From contig NZ_CP026124.1 of NCBI RefSeq assembly GCF_002902905.1, positions 1 to 64,000 on the forward strand: DNA of 64,000 nucleotides, written 5' to 3'. Below the pieces are notes generated by a model. It did not search any database and was not told the origin of the DNA. It worked only from the letters and a program-made list of their open reading frames with translations. Positions 38,322-47,316 of this stretch are shown here, piece by piece. This DNA comes from Achromobacter sp. AONIH1. Its GTDB lineage: Bacteria > Pseudomonadota > Gammaproteobacteria > Burkholderiales > Burkholderiaceae_B. Every line of letters starts with the position of its first letter. Position 1 is the stretch's first letter. A program made the translations under genes and the position numbers.

Positions 38322-38519
38322 ATGCTGATTACCGACACCAACCTGGCCTCGCCCGATGATTTCTACGAGGCGCTGATCGACACGCACCGCGACCTGAGCC
38401 TGGAGCAAAGCCAGGAACTGAACGCGGCGCTGATCCTGCTGCTGGCCAACCACCTGGGCGACATGGACGTGCTGCGCGAGGCGCTGCGGCAGGCGCGCGC
38501 CTCCGTCATGCCCGCCTGA
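38322..38519 (+). CDS. DUF2783 small protein
   Basis: Small protein of 65 residues, mostly helical (LITDTNLASPDDFYEALIDT, then LSLEQSQELNAALILLLANH). It matches the DUF2783 pattern and, as usual for that family, lies directly downstream of the FAD monooxygenase. The ATG at 38322 is preferred because GGAG lies 8 nt before it; the ATG at 38316 would be only 2 nt away. Its function is unknown; a subunit or stabiliser of the monooxygenase is a reasonable guess. Confidence 0.8.
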   Translation: MLITDTNLASPDDFYEALIDTHRDLSLEQSQELNAALILLLANHLGDMDVLREALRQARASVMPA

Positions 38520-38527
38520 GCGCCCCC

Positions 38528-38560
38528 GGGACCGTTGCCGCGCCACGCGGCGACGGTCCC
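38528..38560. terminator. Hairpin between the DUF2783 and LysR genes
   Basis: A 15-bp stem with one G-T pair (38528-38542 with 38546-38560) and a 3-nt loop lies between two convergent genes. There is only a short T-rich tail, so it probably acts as a bidirectional transcription barrier. Confidence 0.65.
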
Positions 38561-38579
38561 GTTCCATTTCGCGCGCGGA

Positions 38580-39491
38580 CTATCGGCCCACCGCGAACGT
38601 ATCCACGATCAAGCCGCGCAGCCAGAGATTGCCGCCGTCGCGGTCATAGCGGCGCTGCCAGTACATATTGGTCTGCAAGGCCGGCACCTTCAGCGGCGGC
38701 GTCAGGAAGCGCAGGCCGAAGGGCGGCGCCGCGCTGGCTGCCAGTTTTTCGGGCACGGTGGCCAGCAGGTTCGTCGTGCTGACGATGTACGGCACCGCCG
38801 AAAAATGCGGCACGCTGAAATGCTCGGCCATGTCCAGGCCGGCGCGCTCCATCGACTGGTTCACCTGCCCATAGGGCGCGGCGCGCGACACGATCAGGTG
38901 GCGCTCGGCGCGGAACGCCTTCAGGCCCATGCCGGCGTGCGCCGTGGGATGGGCCTGGCGGAACAGCGTGGCATAGCCCTGCCGGAACAGCATGCGCTGC
39001 ATCACGCCCGCCCCCATGTCGTCGAACGCGCCGATGGCCAGGTCCACGCGCCCGGCCTCCATCTCCCGCGCCAGCTCCGCGCCCTGCATGCGCACCGAAT
39101 CGATGCGCGCCTGCGGCGCGACCTGGGCGCAGACCTCGATCAGGCGAGGCATGAAATGGATCTCGCCCACGTCCGTCATGGCCACGCGGAAGCGCCGCAT
39201 GCTGGCGGCCGGATCGAAGGCGTCCTGATCCTGCAAGGCCCCGGCCAGCAGCGCCAGCGCCTCGCTCACCGGCCCTGCCAGGCGCTGCGCGCGCGGCGTG
39301 GGCTGCATGCCCTGGGCGGTGCGCACGAACAGCTCGTCGCCGAACGCCTGCCGCAGGCGGCGCAAGGCATTGCTGACGGCGGGCTGGGACAGGTCCAGCC
39401 GGCGCGCGACGGAAGAGATGTTGCGGTCCTCCAGCAGATGCTGGAACAGCAGCAGCAGATTCAGGTCCACGTCGCGCAAGCCGGCCATCAT
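38580..39491 (-). CDS. LysR-family transcriptional regulator
   Basis: Regulator of 303 residues. The winged HTH includes [20 protein letters not shown], followed by the LysR linker and a two-lobed effector domain (about 95-300). The HTH is of the NodD/NahR-like type with [10 protein letters not shown] before it. It is divergent from hmgA, and the 142-bp gap contains a T-N11-A dyad, so control of hmgA-fahA in response to an aromatic intermediate is likely. The ATG at 39488 is an equal start. Confidence 0.88.
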   Translation of the reverse strand: MMAGLRDVDLNLLLLFQHLLEDRNISSVARRLDLSQPAVSNALRRLRQAFGDELFVRTAQGMQPTPRAQRLAGPVSEALALLAGALQDQDAFDPAASMRRFRVAMTDVGEIHFMPRLIEVCAQVAPQARIDSVRMQGAELAREMEAGRVDLAIGAFDDMGAGVMQRMLFRQGYATLFRQAHPTAHAGMGLKAFRAERHLIVSRAAPYGQVNQSMERAGLDMAEHFSVPHFSAVPYIVSTTNLLATVPEKLAASAAPPFGLRFLTPPLKVPALQTNMYWQRRYDRDGGNLWLRGLIVDTFAVGR

Positions 39492-39499
39492 GCCCCCTA

Positions 39500-39518
39500 C
39501 TATTCACAAAATTTATAG
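39500..39518. promoter_or_regulatory. LysR-type T-N11-A operator
   Basis: CTAT-N11-ATAG is a perfect dyad (39500-39503 and 39515-39518) with the spacing expected of LysR regulators, 9 bp from the LysR start codon and 116 bp before hmgA. A second, imperfect CTAT half-site begins at 39522, and TATCG-ATCA-CGATA occurs at 39572-39585. Confidence 0.6.
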
Positions 39519-39633
39519 TCCCTATTTTTACATTCCCGTAGCCCAATGGGGAGATTTTTCCGAAAATGGCGTATCGATCACGATAGTCCGGACCGCGCGG
39601 CCATGCACCGCGCGCCGCCACCAGGAGGATTCC

Positions 39634-40932
39634 ATGGAACTGCAATACCAGACCGGCTTTGGCAACGACTGCGCCACCGAGGCGCTGCCCGGCGCCCTGC
39701 CGCAAGGCCGCAACTCGCCGCAGCAGTGCCCCTACGGCCTGTACGCCGAACAGCTGTCCGGCACCGCCTTCACCGCGCCGCGCGCCGAGAACCGCCGTTC
39801 CTGGCTGTACCGGATCCGCCCCGGCGCGCAGCACAAGCCGTTTGAGCGCCATGACGGCGCCGCAGGCTGGCTGAGCACCTTCGGCGAAGGCCCCGTCACG
39901 CCCAACCAGCTGCGCTGGAGCCCGCTGCCGATCCCGACCGCGCCCACCGACTTCCTCGACGGCGTGAAGACCTTCGGCGGCAACGGCGGCCCCGACGAGC
40001 AAGGCGGCGTGGGCATCCACCTGTACGCGGCCAACCGAAGCATGAAGGGCCGCTATTTCTACAACGCCGACGGCGAGCTGATGCTGGTGCCGCAACAAGG
40101 CCGCCTGCGCCTTGCCACCGAGCTGGGCCTGATCGACCTGGAACCGCTGGAGATCGCGGTCATCCCGCGCGGCGTGCGCTTCCGCGTCGAGCTGCTCGAC
40201 GACACTGCGCGCGGCTACATGCTGGAGAACTTCGGCGCGGCGCTGCGCCTGCCGGAACTGGGCCCGATCGGCTCGAACTGCCTGGCCAACTCGCGCGACT
40301 TCAAAACGCCCGTGGCCTGGTATGAAGACGTGGAAGGCGACTTCGAGCTGATCGCCAAGTTCACCGGCGGCTTCTGGCGCGCGTCCATCGGCCATTCGCC
40401 GCTGGACGTGGTGGCCTGGCACGGCACGCACGCGCCCTACAAGTACGACCTGCGCAACTTCAACACCATCGGCTCGATCAGCTACGACCATCCCGATCCG
40501 TCGATCTTCACGGTGCTGACCGCCCCGTCCGACACCCCGGGCACGGCCAACATGGACTTCGCCATATTCCCGCCGCGCATCCTGGCGATGGAAAACACCT
40601 TCCGTCCGCCCTGGTTCCACCGCAACATCGCCAGCGAATTCATGGGCCTGATCCAGGGCGTGTACGATGCCAAGGCCGACGGCTTCGCGCCCGGCGGCGC
40701 CAGCCTGCACAACTGCATGAGCGGCCACGGCCCGGACGCCGAGACCTTTGAAAAGGCCTCGCACGCCGACACCAGCGCCGCGCATTACATCCGCGACACC
40801 ATGGCCTTCATGTTCGAGACGCGCCGCGTGATCCGCCCGACCGCCCAGGCCCTGGCCTCGGTAGAATTGCAGGGCGACTACTACCGCTGCTGGCAGGACA
40901 TCAAGAAGCACTTCGATTCGAGCAAGGCGTAA
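39634..40932 (+). CDS. hmgA: Homogentisate 1,2-dioxygenase
   Basis: Non-heme iron dioxygenase of 432 residues that opens homogentisate to maleylacetoacetate in tyrosine and phenylalanine degradation. The N-terminus [20 protein letters not shown] is characteristic, and the C-terminal iron-site region contains [14 protein letters not shown] and [17 protein letters not shown] precedes the ATG at 39634. An open frame upstream overlaps the LysR gene and is not used. Followed by fahA after a stem-loop. Confidence 0.97.
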   Translation: MELQYQTGFGNDCATEALPGALPQGRNSPQQCPYGLYAEQLSGTAFTAPRAENRRSWLYRIRPGAQHKPFERHDGAAGWLSTFGEGPVTPNQLRWSPLPIPTAPTDFLDGVKTFGGNGGPDEQGGVGIHLYAANRSMKGRYFYNADGELMLVPQQGRLRLATELGLIDLEPLEIAVIPRGVRFRVELLDDTARGYMLENFGAALRLPELGPIGSNCLANSRDFKTPVAWYEDVEGDFELIAKFTGGFWRASIGHSPLDVVAWHGTHAPYKYDLRNFNTIGSISYDHPDPSIFTVLTAPSDTPGTANMDFAIFPPRILAMENTFRPPWFHRNIASEFMGLIQGVYDAKADGFAPGGASLHNCMSGHGPDAETFEKASHADTSAAHYIRDTMAFMFETRRVIRPTAQALASVELQGDYYRCWQDIKKHFDSSKA

Positions 40933-40958
40933 CGCGCAGGCACCGCCTCGCGCGCCCG

Positions 40959-40994
40959 CGGCGATGAGCGCAAGCTCATCGCCGTTTGGCTTTT
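40959..40994 (+). terminator. Stem-loop between hmgA and fahA
   Basis: An 11-bp perfect stem (40959-40969 and 40974-40984) with a GCAA loop is followed by TTTGGCTTTT. Because fahA continues in the same direction, it probably lowers fahA expression or protects the hmgA mRNA 3' end. Confidence 0.65.
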
Positions 40995-41049
40995 GGATTT
41001 TCCGCCGCCCGGCCCCACCCATAACCACATCGCAAGAGACATCCCGACC

Positions 41050-42369
41050 ATGAGCACGACGATCAACGAAACCCACGACCCGTCCCTGAAGAGCTGGATC
41101 GCCAGCGCCAACAGCGCGACCACGGATTTCCCGGTGCAGAACCTGCCCTACGCGTCGTTCCGCCGCAAGGGCTCGCAGGAAGCCTTCCGCCCCGGCGTCG
41201 CGATCGGCGACCAGATCCTGGACCTGGCCGCGCTGGCCGCCCAAAAACCCTTCGAGGACAAGGCCGCCGAAGCGCTGGCCGCCTGCACGGGCGACAGCCT
41301 GAACGCGCTGATGGCGCTGGGCCAGCCGCACTGGAGCGCGCTGCGCCTGGCGCTGTCGCGCGCCCTGCGCGAAGGCGCCGCGCTGCGCGCGACCATCGAG
41401 CCGCTGCTGGTGGCCCAGGCCGACGCCGAGTACGCCACGCCCGCCCGCATCGGCGACTACACCGACTTCTATATCTCGCTGCACCACGCCACCGCCGTGG
41501 GCAAGCAGTTCCGTCCCGACAATCCCCTGCTGCCGAACTACAAGTGGGTGCCCATCGGCTATCACGGGCGCGCCTCCAGCATCGGCGTGGACCAGAAGTT
41601 CGCGCGCCCGGTCGGCCAGACCCGCCCGCTGAACGAAGGCGAGGCGCCGCAATTCGGCCCCTGCTCGCGCCTGGACTATGAACTGGAACTGGGCATCTTC
41701 GTCGGTACCGGCAACGCCCAGGGCGACCGCATCGCGCTGGCCGACGCCGAATCGCATGTGTTCGGCCTGTGCATCCTGAACGACTGGTCGGCGCGCGACA
41801 TCCAGGCCTGGGAATACCAGCCGCTGGGCCCCTTCCTGGCCAAGAACTTCGCCTCGACGATCTCGCCGTGGATCGTGACCATGGAAGCGCTGGAGCCGTT
41901 CCGCACGCAGTGGAACCGCGCCGCGTCCGACCCGCAGCCCATGCCCTACCTGTCCTCGGACGCGAACCGCGCCAAGGGCGCCTTCGACGTGCGCATGCAG
42001 GTGCTGCTGACCACCGAGAAGTCGCGCGCCGAAAAGCAGGCGCCAGCGCCGCTGTCGGCCAGCAACTTCCGCGACGCCTACTGGAACGTGGCGCAGCTGA
42101 TCACGCACCACACGGTCAACGGCTGCAACCTGCAACCGGGCGACATGCTGGGCACCGGCACGCTGTCCGGCCCGCTGCCCGCCGAGGCCGGCTCGCTGCT
42201 GGAGCTGACCCAGGGCGGCAAGACGCCGATCGAGCTGCCGTGGGGCGAGAAGCGCACCTTCCTGCAGGACGGCGACCAGATCCTCATGCGCGCCGAATGC
42301 GTGAAGGCGGGCTATCCGCGCATCGGCTTCGGCGAGAGCGCGGGCACGGTGCTGCCGGCGCGCGCGTAA
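41050..42369 (+). CDS. fahA: Fumarylacetoacetase
   Basis: Hydrolase of 439 residues splitting fumarylacetoacetate to fumarate and acetoacetate, the last step after hmgA. It shows the FAH N-terminal SH3-like domain (about 1-120). The catalytic domain has YTDFYISLHHATAVGKQFRP, YKWVPIGYHGRASS and LELGIFVGTGN, matching the metal and substrate residues. The ATG at 41050 gives the conserved start; only a weak ribosome site (AGAGAC) is visible. No maleylacetoacetate isomerase is seen nearby, so that step must be encoded elsewhere. Confidence 0.97.
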   Translation: MSTTINETHDPSLKSWIASANSATTDFPVQNLPYASFRRKGSQEAFRPGVAIGDQILDLAALAAQKPFEDKAAEALAACTGDSLNALMALGQPHWSALRLALSRALREGAALRATIEPLLVAQADAEYATPARIGDYTDFYISLHHATAVGKQFRPDNPLLPNYKWVPIGYHGRASSIGVDQKFARPVGQTRPLNEGEAPQFGPCSRLDYELELGIFVGTGNAQGDRIALADAESHVFGLCILNDWSARDIQAWEYQPLGPFLAKNFASTISPWIVTMEALEPFRTQWNRAASDPQPMPYLSSDANRAKGAFDVRMQVLLTTEKSRAEKQAPAPLSASNFRDAYWNVAQLITHHTVNGCNLQPGDMLGTGTLSGPLPAEAGSLLELTQGGKTPIELPWGEKRTFLQDGDQILMRAECVKAGYPRIGFGESAGTVLPARA

Positions 42370-42382
42370 GCGGCGCGGGCCA

Positions 42383-43411
42383 TCAGGATCGAGGCGTGGC
42401 GGCGTCCCGCGCCGTCAAGGCCTCGATTTCCTCGTCCTTGGCCTGCCACTGCTGGCCCAGCCAGTGGTGGAATTCCGCGCGGAAGGCCTTGTCGCGACTA
42501 TAGTCGGCTTCGCAGAATGCCTGCGGCACGGGCAACTGGCGCATGCGCACCCGCACCGCGCCCGCGCGGCCACAAGCCAGGTCCCAGAAGCTGGGCGCTC
42601 CATCCGGATAGGCGATGGTGACGTCGATCATCGAACGGAAGCGCGCGCCCATGGCGTTGAGCGCCACCGCCATCCCGCCTGCCTTGGGCTTGAGCAGATG
42701 GCGGTACGGCGCTCCCTGGGCATCGCGCTTGGCCTCTGAAAACCGGGTGCCTTCGGCGAAGATCATCACGCTGGTCGGCACCAGCGAGAACTTCTCGCAC
42801 GCGCGCCGGGCGGCTTCCTGGTCCTGCCGTCCCAGGGCCGGATTGCGGCGCAGATCGGCCTTGCCGTGGCGCTTCATGAACGGGAAATCCAGCGCCCACC
42901 ACGCCAGCCCTATCACCGGCACGTAGATGAGCTGCTGCTTGAGAAAAAACTTCAGCAGCGGAATGCGCCGGTTCAACGTGGCTTGCAGCACGAAGATGTC
43001 CACCCAGGACTGGTGATTGCAATTGACCAGATACCAGTCCGCGTAGCGCAGGCCGGTATTGCCCTGCACGTCCCAGGGCTCGCGCTGGATGCGCTCGAAC
43101 CAGCAGCTGTGGCAGCTGACCCAGGCCGTGGCGATGCCGTTGAGCAGCGGATCGATGCGCCGTCGGACCGCCGCGAAAGGCAGCAGCAGCTTCAGCAGGG
43201 CCAGGGGAAACAGCAGCAGGCACCAGAACAGCGTGCTGGCGACCAGCAACAGCGTGCTGATCGCGCCGGTCAGCCATGCCAGGCGGCCGCGCGGCACCGG
43301 CCAGGGGCGATGCCGCCGCGCGGCCGGCCGGGATGCGGATGCCTCGGAGGCTTCGGGCGCATCCGCGGCGCGGGCGGGCGCCGGATCGGGAAGAGGATCA
43401 GGAAAAGTCAT
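42383..43411 (-). CDS. 1-acyl-sn-glycerol-3-phosphate acyltransferase-like protein (YihG type)
   Basis: Inner-membrane acyltransferase of 342 residues. After a Pro/Ala/Arg-rich N-terminal 40 residues comes a membrane segment (about 47-80). The PlsC-type active site is NHQSWVD (Asn132-Asp138, His133 catalytic), and the second motif is FAEGTRFSEAK. The pattern fits YihG/LCLAT1-like enzymes that acylate lysophosphatidate or related lipids. It is convergent with fahA (13-bp gap) and follows the LTA-synthase-like gene on the same strand after 77 bp. Confidence 0.88.
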   Translation of the reverse strand: MTFPDPLPDPAPARAADAPEASEASASRPAARRHRPWPVPRGRLAWLTGAISTLLLVASTLFWCLLLFPLALLKLLLPFAAVRRRIDPLLNGIATAWVSCHSCWFERIQREPWDVQGNTGLRYADWYLVNCNHQSWVDIFVLQATLNRRIPLLKFFLKQQLIYVPVIGLAWWALDFPFMKRHGKADLRRNPALGRQDQEAARRACEKFSLVPTSVMIFAEGTRFSEAKRDAQGAPYRHLLKPKAGGMAVALNAMGARFRSMIDVTIAYPDGAPSFWDLACGRAGAVRVRMRQLPVPQAFCEADYSRDKAFRAEFHHWLGQQWQAKDEEIEALTARDAATPRS

Positions 43412-43488
43412 GAGCGCCAGTGTGCGAGGGTGCGCCCGCGGCCGGCTTGCGCAGAATCAAGCCGGTCTCAGGCGCCATCGGGGGGAAA

Positions 43489-45384
43489 TCAAGGCAGACG
43501 GTATTTTTCCTCGCGGTAGACCCAGCTGGCCCATAGCGCGTGCGCCAGCGCCTCCTTGGACAGCGCCTCGTCCACCGGCTCCACCGGTTCATAGGTCTCG
43601 TCCTGTCCGACCGGGGCGGCGCGATACCTGAATTCGCGCGGCGCCTTGGCCGGCTCCAGCACCAGCAGCTTGTCACCCTGCAAATAACCGAAGTTGTCGG
43701 CGTACTGCATCAGCGCGCGGTTCGGATCGCGCTGCGTCAGGTCGGCGCCCAGCATGGGATTGACGTTGTCCAGCCCGATCAGCGACAGCAGCGTGGGACC
43801 CATGTCGATCTGGCTGACCAGCCGCTCGTCCTGGCGCGGCGCGATGCCAGCGCCCAGGATCAGCGCGGGAATCTGGAAATGCCTCACCGGCACGGGAATG
43901 GAGCCGTAGACGCGCGAATCATGGTCGGCGATCACCAGGAACACGGTGTTGTTCCAGTACGGCGCCTGGCGCGCCTTATCGAAGAACTGCCCCAGCGCCC
44001 AGTCGGCGTAGCGCACGGTGTTGTCCACGCTGGCGGGATCGCCCACCGGCTGGATGCGACCGGCGGGGTATTCCCACGGCGAATGGTTGCTGACCGAGAA
44101 GGCCAGCGTGAACACCGGCTTGTCGCCGTCCGCGCGCAGCAGCCGATCGACCTGATTGAACATGTCCTCGTCGGACGCGCCCCAGGATCCCTCGAACACC
44201 GGATTCACGAACTTGGGACGGTCCACCACCTCGTTGAAACCATTGCCCAGGAAGAAGGCGCGCATATTGTCGAAGTGCGCCTCGCCGCCATACACGAAGC
44301 GCGACTGGTAGCCATGCTTGCCCAGCACCTGCGCCAGCGTGAAGAAGCCGGTCTGCGAGCGCGGCAGCTTCACCACCGCGTCGGCCACGCTGGGCAGGAA
44401 GCCCGCAGTCACGGCCTCGATGCCGCGCACCGAGCGCGTGCCGGTGGCATAGGCCCGGTGGAACATCCAGCCTTCCTTGCCCAGCCGGTCGATGTTGGGC
44501 GTGAGGTCGCGCCCGCCCAGGCTGCCGACATACTGCGCGCCCAGGCTTTCCTGCAGGATGATGACCAGATTGAGCGGCTTGTCGCGGCGCACGCTGGCCT
44601 TCTGCTCGTGCAGGCTGGGATAGCGCGGATCCAGCGGCGGGCCTTCCATGCCGGCCTTGGCTCGCACGATGGCGTTCATCTCGTCCACCGCCATCTTCGG
44701 GTACATGGCCGCCGACGAACGCTCGTCGCGCATGCGGTACGCGGCGTCGAACACGCTGTACAGCGAATTGAGCGCCAGCGCGTTCATCAACGAATCCGAG
44801 CTGTAGGCCACCTTGGCCGGGTTGATGGGGCGATGCTCCAGCGTGCCGCGCGCGCCCAGCACCACCAGCGCCAGGATCAGCAGCGAGGCCAGCGGCCGCT
44901 TCCACCAGGACATGAACGGATCGCGCACCCGCGTCGGGAACAGCCTGACCGACAGCCAGGCCGCCACCAGCAACACGACCAGCGCGGCCAGCAGCACGCC
45001 CTTGTAGCCCTGCCACAGCATGGCCCCGACTTCCTTCGGGTTCAGCAGATAGATGAAGTACAGGCGGTTCGGGCGCGTGTCGTATTCGGCGATGAACTGC
45101 GGCGTGGAAACTTCCAGCAACACGTACAGCATCCACCAGACGCGGAACCACCAGGCGGTCGCGCGCGCGGCCCAGGCGCGGTGGCCGAACCACGGCGAGA
45201 ACACCGCGGGCAGCGCGATCACCATGGACAGCAGGCACACATCGATGCGCAGCCCGCCGACCAGCAGCGGGGCCAGGCCGCCGGCGGCCTGCACGCGGTC
45301 CCATTGCCAGAAAGCCAGGCCCAGGCGGCTGAGCGTCAGCAACGCCAGCACCGCCAGGATGAATCTCAGGGTCAGGCGGCGCAT
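43489..45384 (-). CDS. LTA synthase-like (sulfatase-fold) membrane transferase
   Basis: Protein of 631 residues with about five N-terminal transmembrane helices and a periplasmic alkaline-phosphatase-fold domain. The catalytic region has LNLVIILQESLGAQYVGSLG, then the nucleophile Thr in YATGTRSVRGIEA, and the metal residues in IADHDSRVYG. Proteobacterial relatives transfer phosphoglycerol or phosphoethanolamine to periplasmic glucans or LPS. The ATG at 45384 has GGAGGG 7 nt upstream; a more distal start at 45492 lacks one. The substrate is unknown. Confidence 0.87.
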   Translation of the reverse strand: MRRLTLRFILAVLALLTLSRLGLAFWQWDRVQAAGGLAPLLVGGLRIDVCLLSMVIALPAVFSPWFGHRAWAARATAWWFRVWWMLYVLLEVSTPQFIAEYDTRPNRLYFIYLLNPKEVGAMLWQGYKGVLLAALVVLLVAAWLSVRLFPTRVRDPFMSWWKRPLASLLILALVVLGARGTLEHRPINPAKVAYSSDSLMNALALNSLYSVFDAAYRMRDERSSAAMYPKMAVDEMNAIVRAKAGMEGPPLDPRYPSLHEQKASVRRDKPLNLVIILQESLGAQYVGSLGGRDLTPNIDRLGKEGWMFHRAYATGTRSVRGIEAVTAGFLPSVADAVVKLPRSQTGFFTLAQVLGKHGYQSRFVYGGEAHFDNMRAFFLGNGFNEVVDRPKFVNPVFEGSWGASDEDMFNQVDRLLRADGDKPVFTLAFSVSNHSPWEYPAGRIQPVGDPASVDNTVRYADWALGQFFDKARQAPYWNNTVFLVIADHDSRVYGSIPVPVRHFQIPALILGAGIAPRQDERLVSQIDMGPTLLSLIGLDNVNPMLGADLTQRDPNRALMQYADNFGYLQGDKLLVLEPAKAPREFRYRAAPVGQDETYEPVEPVDEALSKEALAHALWASWVYREEKYRLP

Positions 45385-45565
45385 CAGGCGGCCCTCCGGG
45401 TCGCGATCGAGGTCCGAGCGGAACCGTCCGCGCCGCTGTATCTGATAGGCAAAGCCATGCCGTCCCGCCGTAGGGAAATGAAAACGGGCCAAGCGTAACG
45501 CAATCCGGCTTCAGCCGTTGGCGAGCGTCGCCACGGGCCTCACAGCCCTGGCCGTGGCCCCTGAG

Positions 45566-45576
45566 TTGTACGACAT
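45566..45576. promoter_or_regulatory. GntR-FCD-type operator candidate
   Basis: TTGTACGACAT is a near-perfect short palindrome (TGT-ACG-ACA core) in the 245-bp gap between the GntR gene and the LTA-synthase-like gene on the same strand. FCD-type regulators such as LldR/DgoR bind similar TTGT-N3-ACAA sites. Autoregulation or control of the transferase gene would fit; unproven. Confidence 0.4.
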
Positions 45577-45629
45577 CGTATTGGCTCTAATGACCCACCG
45601 CAAGATCGGGATGGCGCTCTTTCGACGTT

Positions 45630-46358
45630 CTATTGCGCGCGGCGCAGGCGCTCGCGGCTGTTGCCGAGGTGCGTGCGCATGGCGGCCCGGGCGGCTTCGG
45701 CGTCCTGGCGCAGGATCGCGCCGTAGATATCCTCGTGTTCCCGCTGCACGCGCGCCAGGTAGACGGCCCGACCTTCCTGGGCGAAACGGGCGGAATTGAT
45801 GCGGGTGCGCGGAATGATGGCCGAGCCCAGGTGAGACATGAGATCGGCGAAATAGCGATTCTCGGTGGCCTGGGCGATCAGCAGGTGAAACTGAAAATCG
45901 GGCGTGATGGTGTCGCCGTCGCCGTCCAGCGCCTGCTGGAAGGCATCCAGCGCCTGCCGCATGGCGTCGAGCTGCGCCGGGCTGCGCCGCGCCGCGGCCA
46001 GGCCGGCGGCCTCGCTTTCCAGGCAGATGCGCAGTTCCAGCAGCACCATCACATCGCGCGACGTGGCGATGTCGGCCGGATCGATGCGGAAATCATCGCC
46101 GCCGCTCGGCTCCAGCGCATAGGTGCCCACGCCGTGATGGGTTTCGACCAGGCCCGAGGCCTGCAAGCGCGACAGCGCTTCACGCACCACCGTGCGGCTG
46201 ACGCCGAATTGCCGCATCAGCTCGGATTCGGTGGGCAGTTTCTCGCCAGGCCGGATCTGGCCGCCGCGAATGCGTTCGGAAAAGCTCTCGACCAGGCCCT
46301 GGGCCAGATTGCGTGGCCGACGCGGCAGCGGGGCGGGGATATCGGCGGGTGCATTCAT
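45630..46358 (-). CDS. GntR-family (FCD subfamily) transcriptional regulator
   Basis: Regulator of 242 residues. The winged HTH (about 25-85) includes GEKLPTESELMRQFGVSRT and VVREALSRLQASGLVETHHG. The C-terminal FCD domain (about 100-235) is helical with metal-binding residues in VMVLLELRICLESEAAGLAA and the later His in REHEDIYGAI. Such regulators respond to organic or sugar acids. Its target is unclear; the LTA-synthase-like gene follows on the same strand. Confidence 0.9.
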   Translation of the reverse strand: MNAPADIPAPLPRRPRNLAQGLVESFSERIRGGQIRPGEKLPTESELMRQFGVSRTVVREALSRLQASGLVETHHGVGTYALEPSGGDDFRIDPADIATSRDVMVLLELRICLESEAAGLAAARRSPAQLDAMRQALDAFQQALDGDGDTITPDFQFHLLIAQATENRYFADLMSHLGSAIIPRTRINSARFAQEGRAVYLARVQREHEDIYGAILRQDAEAARAAMRTHLGNSRERLRRAQ

Positions 46359-46448
46359 CCGGAGGAGTCTGCCTGCGGTGGCTCGCGATGAGAAGTCCCG
46401 GCGATTATACGGTGCCGGAAATCATGCGATGACGATCAGGCCGACCGC

Positions 46449-47236
46449 CTAGGTGCCCGCTTTTTCGCGCCGGTCGGCCACCATGCCGGCATACCGCCGG
46501 CCCTGCCCCGAGGCCCCCACCAGACGGCCGCGCCCGGCGATCAGCGGATAGAACACCACCGCCCCCAGGAACCAAGCAGGGCCGCCGACCACACGGTCTG
46601 GCTCAGGAAGTGCGCGCCTTGCAGTACGCGGACTGCGGAAAACCCCAGGCCCGCGCCCAACCCCAGGGCCAGCCCGCCCCAACGCCAGGCCGGCCGCCCC
46701 ATCGCCCAGCCGGCGAAATACAGGCTCAGCATGGCATAGCCCGCGCCGGCGTGCCCGCTGGGCAATGCACCGCCCGCCCGGGCTCGCACCCAGGTCCACC
46801 AATGCAGCGGATACGGCGTATAGCCGCCCAGCGTCTCCAGGTCGTAGGGGCGCGGCAGTGTCGTGTAGTGCTTGAGCTGGCTCACCGCCAGCTGGCCCAG
46901 CAGGCAGGTCGCCGCCACGGCCAGGGCGACCCCGCGCGCCGGCTTCCAGGCCGGCACCCTGGAGGCGACCAGCGCCACGCCCACCGCGCCCAGGCCCACG
47001 CCGATGGGCAGGGCCAGCACCATGCGGTGGCCGATAAGCTCCAGCCAGCGCGAGGTATGCAGGGGGAAATCGTCGATCGCCGGGTCGAACAGGGTACGGG
47101 CGATCGTCATGTCCAGCCCGGACGCATTGATCCACCACGCCAGGCAGGCCAGCAGCGCCGGCACGCCCAGCACATGCGTCAGCAGATAGGCCGTCCTGGA
47201 CGGCCCGCGCGGCTCGGGCGTGGGAAGAGTGGGCAT
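46449..47236 (-). pseudogene. PAP2-family phosphatase with apparent 3' frameshift
   Basis: The frame from 47236 encodes PAP2 motifs KHYTTLPRP, PSGHAG and SAVRVLQGAHFLSQ in order, with transmembrane helices between them, then stops at 46541 after the uncharacteristic SWGRWCSIR. In the next frame the sequence continues as AWFLGAVVFYPLIAGRGRLV and a charged tail to 46449, which looks like the missing last membrane helix. The join is near 46570-46582. All catalytic motifs precede it, so a truncated 231-residue protein might still work. A sequencing error or a genuine indel are both possible. It lies 80 bp after the sensor kinase, perhaps co-transcribed. Confidence 0.65.
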
Positions 47237-47316
47237 GACAGAATTGCGGCAAGGCGCAAGTTAGACTCAACGGCGCAGTGTAGACAGGCCACAGTCGAAG
47301 AATCGTGAAATCCGCG

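Noticed and set aside
35472..38567. A 1000-codon minus-strand frame over the MBL and monooxygenase genes
   Set aside because: Antisense to genes with strong family motifs and a good promoter; the product is low complexity.
38644..42135. A 1160-codon minus-strand frame over LysR, hmgA and fahA
   Set aside because: It overlaps LysR in another frame and is antisense to hmgA/fahA; Arg/Gly-rich with no recognised domain.
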